DNA from: JACCZX01 sp963824935
GTDB lineage: Bacteria > Pseudomonadota > Gammaproteobacteria > Burkholderiales > Burkholderiaceae_F
Length of the DNA: 64,000 nucleotides
Direction: 5' to 3'
Assembly: GCA_963824935.1 (NCBI GenBank)
Contig: CAWGRF010000024.1
Coordinates: 269,649 to 333,648 of the forward strand
In this document: positions 59,611-64,000 of the stretch, piece after piece
How the letters are laid out: every line of letters starts with the position of its first letter
How positions within the stretch are numbered: the first letter of the stretch is position 1
Notes under the pieces: generated by a model
Told to the model about the DNA's origin: nothing
Seen by the model: only the letters and a program-made list of their open reading frames with translations
The model's database searches: none
Position numbers and translations under genes: made by a program

Positions 59611-60933
59611 TCAGTCGAGCGGCGCGAGGCTATTACGGACCGCAAAGCGACCGATGTCCTCGCCAAGCTTCAGACCGGCGGTCGTCGCGGAGCGGAAGTG
59701 CAGACCGGCCCTGACACGTGAATCGGCGTTCTCGCGCGCAGCTTCGCTGAAGCTCCTGAACTCGCGCGTCGGGTTGGCTGACATAGCACTGGTTGAGGAC
59801 AACGTGAATCCGATCCGATCGCCGAACGCGTCAGCGAGCACGGTCGCGGCGGCTGCACCGAGCACGCTGTGCGTTGACGGGTAGTCCTGCACCGGTGGCG
59901 TTGTCAGCAGTGGCTCGAAGCTCGCATCGGGCGCGGTCTGCGGATTGCCGTCGGCATCGGCCAGATGGATCGCAGTCACCGGGCGCCAAAAGTTGTAGTG
60001 AAACTTCGAGTCCCAGCCGGCAATGTAGCTATCGGCCAACACGCCGTTGACCAACGCTAAAGTTCGCGCACGCTGCCACAAGTCCTGGGCATGATCACGC
60101 GCCACGACGCGCGCAATGCGGTTCCAGCCGATGTCTGAGAACTCGTACCAGAACGCGGCGTAATGCGTTTCATCGGGCGTGCGCTTGGTGCTGTTCTTGC
60201 CGCCGACGGTTTTCACTTCGTTGAACTCAGCCGCGTACTGTGCGCTGCTTAACGCAGGCGGCGGCGCGCTGCGAAACTGATCGACGGTCTTGAGCGCGAA
60301 CGGCTGAACGCTGCGCCACTGCGGATGAGCGATGAAGTTGAAGCCCGGCGTGAAGCGGTACTCGCCCGGCTTGCTACCTTCCTCATAAGACACTGTGGCG
60401 CCACTGCCATCGCTGGCGCGCTTCTGCAACACCGCCGCGGCCACGCGCTTTCCGAGCGCGGCGCCGCGAACCGCTGCGGCACTGCTGCCTGCTTCGACCA
60501 GCGACTTGTCGAGCGACGCCTTGAGCAGCGTTGCCTGTTTTGGATAGAGCGCCGCGAGCACATCGTGCGCGGCAGTGACAGCGGCGACAGCAGGATCAGC
60601 CGCGCCATCACGCTCGCCGTTGGTGTAGCTGGCGTAGCGCGGCTTCACCGCATTGACCGAATCGTGCATCGCCAGATGCATCATCGCGAGAGCGCGTGAG
60701 GCATTCAGCGGGTCAGCATAGCCATCGCTGGCCTTGATGACCTGATACGCGGTGGCGTTCCAGTCGATGACGAGCTCGTCGCAGCGATCGCTGCACCAGC
60801 TTGCGGCAACCGATCCGCGCGAGGCTGGGTCGGCCGCTTGTGCGACTGAGAGGTGGCCCGCGAGGGCAGCGCTTGCCAGCACCACCAGAACTCGCCGACG
60901 AGAGGTCGAGGAAGACACATTGAGGGAAGACAT
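59611..60933 (-). CDS. vanadium-dependent haloperoxidase-like (PAP2 superfamily) protein
   Basis: A secreted enzyme of 440 residues with an N-terminal Arg-rich signal (STSRRRVLVVLASAALAGHLSVAQA), possibly a Tat-type signal. It shows the vanadate/phosphate-binding set of the PAP2 superfamily: K and R in SKFHYNFWRPVTAI, PSTHS, and RVRAGLHFRSA. This set fits vanadium chloroperoxidase relatives, which oxidise halides with hydrogen peroxide; acid-phosphatase activity is the alternative. An AraC-family regulator is divergent upstream, suggesting control. Confidence 0.86.
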   Translation of the reverse strand: MSSLNVSSSTSRRRVLVVLASAALAGHLSVAQAADPASRGSVAASWCSDRCDELVIDWNATAYQVIKASDGYADPLNASRALAMMHLAMHDSVNAVKPRYASYTNGERDGAADPAVAAVTAAHDVLAALYPKQATLLKASLDKSLVEAGSSAAAVRGAALGKRVAAAVLQKRASDGSGATVSYEEGSKPGEYRFTPGFNFIAHPQWRSVQPFALKTVDQFRSAPPPALSSAQYAAEFNEVKTVGGKNSTKRTPDETHYAAFWYEFSDIGWNRIARVVARDHAQDLWQRARTLALVNGVLADSYIAGWDSKFHYNFWRPVTAIHLADADGNPQTAPDASFEPLLTTPPVQDYPSTHSVLGAAAATVLADAFGDRIGFTLSSTSAMSANPTREFRSFSEAARENADSRVRAGLHFRSATTAGLKLGEDIGRFAVRNSLAPLD

Positions 60934-61049
60934 CGGAGTTTCCGTTATGAAATTTGAAGGGCCTCCAGTCTCGGGGACACGCTGCTCTCGCGAAATGATC
61001 TAGGCTCCACACTTCTTGCGCGATCGTCCAACAGCAAGGAACAGCAGAG

Positions 61050-62084
61050 ATGGACGCCCTATCAGAGGTTCTGCGTCTGGTGCGACTGACAGGTGCGGTG
61101 TTTTTGAACGCCGAGATGTCGGCGCCGTGGGCGATCCAGTCGCCGCCTTCACATGTGTTGGCCCGAGCGATGATGCCGGACGCCGAGCACGTGATCGAGT
61201 ACCACCTGATTGTCGAAGGCCGGTGCTTCATCCAGGTCGCCGGCGAGCCTCCACTCGAACTCGTGCAGGGTGATTTGGTGATGGTTCCGCAGGGTGATTC
61301 GCATCGCATGAGCAGCGATCTGCGACCGTCTGTGCGCGTGCTGCCAGCGGATGAAATGAAGTTCCCGGCCGCTGGCGAGATCGCGTCGCCGCGCTACGGC
61401 GGCGGTGGCGACGTGACGCGTGTCGTGTGCGGCTACCTCGCCATCGATCGCCGTCTTTGCGCGGCACTGGTCGGCGCGCTGCCGCGGGTGTTTCGCGTCA
61501 ACGCAGGTTGCGGCGAGGTCAACGCTTGGCTGCAGACTTACTTGCGCATCCGGGTCATCGAACGCGGCGAGCTCCAGCCTGGTGGTGCCTGCGTGTTGGC
61601 CAAGCTGTCTGAGCTGATGTTTGTCGAGGCGATCCGGCGCTATGTTGAATCGCTGCCTGCGGAGCAATCGGGCTGGCTGTCGGGCCTCAAGGATCCGTAT
61701 GTCGGTAAGGTGCTCGGCCTGATGCACGGTAGTCCGACACGCTCGTGGACAGTGGACGGTCTTGCTCGAGAAGTCGGCCTGTCGCGATCCGGTCTGGCCG
61801 ATCGCTTCACCGCCCTGATCGGAAAATCACCGATGCAGTATCTGACTCAATGGCGGCTCACGCTCGCCGCGCATCTGTTGCAAACGACTAGCAAGCCCGC
61901 CTCGGTTGTTGCGTATGAAGTCGGGTACGAGTCTGAAGCTGCGTTCAATCGTGCGTTCAGACGTGAGTTCGGCGCACCGCCTGCGACCTGGCGCCGCAGC
62001 GGTGCCAACTCGACTGGTGCGGGCGCCGTCAACGTCTTAGCGTCGGATGCAGCCGCTACTGAACTGATCGCTGAAACTCGGTAG
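61050..62084 (+). CDS. AraC-family transcriptional regulator
   Basis: A 344-residue regulator with an N-terminal cupin ligand domain (EYHLIVEGRCFIQVAGEPPLELVQGDLVMVPQGDSHRM) and a C-terminal pair of helix-turn-helix motifs (WTVDGLAREVGLSRSGLADRFTALIGKSPMQYLTQWRL, then SVVAYEVGYESEAAFNRAFRREFGAPPATWR). It is divergent from the haloperoxidase gene with 116 bp between starts, the usual layout for a regulator and its target. Inducer unknown. Confidence 0.9.
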   Translation: MDALSEVLRLVRLTGAVFLNAEMSAPWAIQSPPSHVLARAMMPDAEHVIEYHLIVEGRCFIQVAGEPPLELVQGDLVMVPQGDSHRMSSDLRPSVRVLPADEMKFPAAGEIASPRYGGGGDVTRVVCGYLAIDRRLCAALVGALPRVFRVNAGCGEVNAWLQTYLRIRVIERGELQPGGACVLAKLSELMFVEAIRRYVESLPAEQSGWLSGLKDPYVGKVLGLMHGSPTRSWTVDGLAREVGLSRSGLADRFTALIGKSPMQYLTQWRLTLAAHLLQTTSKPASVVAYEVGYESEAAFNRAFRREFGAPPATWRRSGANSTGAGAVNVLASDAAATELIAETR

Positions 62085-62121
62085 GGAATCCAACACCAAC
62101 CGCGTGAAGTGTGATCGCTCG

Positions 62122-64000
62122 CTAGGAACAATGTCCGGTGTAGCCGCACGCGGTACAGAACTCGCAGCCGTCGCGCTTGATCATCGCAGCTGCGCTGCAG
62201 CTCGGGCACACCTTGCCTTTGATCGGCGCCGAGTCGTGATCGATCCGTTTGACCGCGTCCGGCAACGCGAGAATGCCGGCTGACTGGATCGCGCGTCCGT
62301 CGTCGTCGAGAATTCCGAGCACCTTGTAGCGGTGCAGCAGCAATGTGGCGATGTAGGCCACCGTGCTCGGGTATTGCGTCGATCGTTCTGCGCCGGGCAG
62401 CGGTGCCCAGAATTCGCCATTCTGCTCGCCGAAGTTCAGCAGCTTCTTCAGCTTCAGTCCGATCCAGTTCGCATCGACGACGCGCATGTCGAGCGAGATC
62501 AGTTTGCACAGACCGTCGAGCACCTTTGGATATTCGCCGGCAAGCCAGATCGAGTACGGACGCCGGCTGCCGTCCGGAAGATGCAGTTCCTTGACACCGA
62601 GCACGAAGTCATCGCCGGTGTTCGCGTTGGAAACATCGACCGTCCAGCTCATCGTGCCGAGCGGGCCGGCTTTTGGTTCCTTTTTCGAGAACAACGCGTG
62701 CAGCATCGGCGTCGGATGTTGATCCAGGTCCTTGAAGACACCGAGTTGCTCGCAGCGGAATCGCACGATGTTGGCAAACGCTGAGACCACGCCGCTCTGC
62801 CATTGACGCTCTCCGGTCGGCGGCATCGGAATTGCAAAGCCCTGTTCATCGCGAGCACGCGCCAGCGCATCGAGCTTCATTTTCAGCCAGGCGCGATCTT
62901 CGCTGCGCATATCCATCGACAACGCTTTCGCAATCGCGCCAAGTCCGCGCGGCTGTTCCGCGCCGTTGACCCACACTTCGAACGGAACCGCAGGATCGCT
63001 GCCGTTGTGAGCTGAGTTGCCCGATAAAAATCGCGAATGACTCCTTGCGCTCCGGAATCTCGACCATGTAGGTCCAGGCAAGGTTGCCGTTGGCAAGATC
63101 GGGCCGGCCGGGCCACTTCAGGCTCGCCAATGCGGGTTGCGGCGCCGAATCGAGCCGCACTCGACGATCGGGATCATCCTTTAGGTCCTGCGGCTCGCGC
63201 GCTTGCGATTCTTTTTTCAGTTCGAGCACCGAGCCAATCACATTGTTCGGCCGGTACGTCGTGATGCCTTTCAGGCCCGCATGCCACGCTTCGAGATACA
63301 GATTCTTGAAGTCTTCGAACGGATAGTCCTCGGGCACGTTAACCGTCTTGCTGATCGCTGCGTCGATATACGGCTGCACGGCGGCGATCATCAGCATGTG
63401 ATCGCGCGCAGACATTTCCGAGGGCGCTGACAAACGTCGAGGGCAGGCGGTTCTCGTCGCCGCCCATCCGCTTGTACAACCGGTACGCGTAGTCCTCGAC
63501 CGCATATTCCTGCCGTGTGCCGTCGGGCATGCGCTTCTTGCGAATGTAAGTCCAAGAAAACGTCGGCTCGATTCCGCCTGACGCATTGGCGGCGAACGCC
63601 AGCGAGATCGTTCCGGTCGGCGCGATCGACAGCAGATGCGAGTTACGAATGCCATGCACGCGAATCTCGCTCTTCAGTTTTTCGGGCAAACGCGATGCGC
63701 AATGTGGTTCGTCAAGAAACTTTCCGGCATCAAATAGCGGGAAGCGACCTTTCTCCTGCGCCAGTTCAACCGACGCTTCGTAAGCGGCGTCGCGCATTAC
63801 TCGAGCGATGTCGGCAGCCAGCCGACGTGCCGGCTCGCTGTCATAGCGCAGATTGAGCATCGTCAGCGTATTCCCGAGGCCGGTAAAGCCCAGGCCAATG
63901 CGGCGCTTGTTCGCCGCTTCCTTCGCTTGCTCCGGCAGCGGCCAAAGCGTCGCATCCAGCACGTTGTCCAGCGCGCGCGTTGACACTTTCGCCACTGACC
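62122..64000 (-). CDS. nrdJ: adenosylcobalamin-dependent ribonucleotide reductase, 3' part, two frameshifts
   Basis: Class II ribonucleotide reductase, B12-dependent, making deoxyribonucleotides. The part in the window starts mid-protein and extends beyond the right edge. Visible pieces include GIRNSHLLSIAPTGTISL (active-site loop), AVQPYIDAAISKTVNVPEDY, LKGITTYRPN, and a C-terminal Cys-rich tail CPSCSAAAMIKRDGCEFC with CTACGYTGHC, typical of this class. The frame shifts near 63440 (a CCC run) and 63027; each is fixed by removing one base. Presence of this class implies a cobalamin requirement for DNA precursor synthesis. Confidence 0.88.

Overview
The window is a high-GC chromosome segment from a betaproteobacterium, most likely of the Burkholderiales or a near relative. 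The block DUF2486-like / holC / pepA divergent from lptF-lptG, the serC-serA pair, the base composition and the class II (B12-dependent) ribonucleotide reductase all fit. No rRNA, tRNA, CRISPR array or intact insertion sequence was seen. I could run no database search, so family names rest on motifs and recalled homologues.

Layout. 0-4.4 kb: end of an alpha/beta hydrolase, an Xaa-Pro aminopeptidase and a BNR-repeat lipoprotein. 4.6-14.6 kb: a CcoI-type copper ATPase, alaS, a GNAT acetyltransferase, two YbjQ-type proteins, an M48 protease, a TusA-like protein, a membrane protein, a methyltransferase and an HxlR regulator. 14.6-25.2 kb: valS, a prolyl oligopeptidase, DUF2486-like, holC, pepA, lptF, lptG and a uracil-DNA-glycosylase-family gene. 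25.2-25.7 kb: a long inverted repeat. 25.7-43.4 kb: a carbohydrate block with a giant cyclic beta-1,2-glucan synthase (ndvB-like) divergent from zwf-tal-pgi, then pgl-gnd, a flavin disulfide oxidoreductase and a glucoamylase-like protein. 43.4-50 kb: small genes, two periplasmic binding proteins, crcB, a 2-hydroxyacid dehydrogenase and a zinc-ribbon protein. 50.0-54.3 kb: an accessory block (SnoaL-like protein, two unknowns, an OsmC/metallo-beta-lactamase/rhodanese fusion, an HNH nuclease and about 0.7 kb of apparent non-coding DNA) bounded by a diverged direct repeat of the last 27 serA codons. 54.3-64 kb: serA-serC, secreted and membrane proteins, a serine hydrolase, a vanadium-haloperoxidase-like enzyme with a divergent AraC regulator, and the 3' part of nrdJ.

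How the genes work together. G6P isomerase, G6P dehydrogenase, phosphogluconolactonase, 6-phosphogluconate dehydrogenase and transaldolase form an almost complete glucose-6-phosphate / pentose-phosphate set beside a glucan synthase and a candidate glucan hydrolase, which suggests glucose flux is coupled to beta-glucan synthesis and turnover. LptF/LptG export LPS, SerA/SerC make serine, and AlaS and ValS charge tRNA.

Sequence quality matters when reading this window. About ten genes, including the essential valS (five lesions), are broken by frameshifts, and nearly every one is repaired by removing exactly one base. Most are therefore probably sequencing insertions and not real pseudogenes. 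The most interesting biology is the serA-flanked accessory block with its three-domain sulfur-chemistry fusion, and several small genes that long-ORF searches miss.
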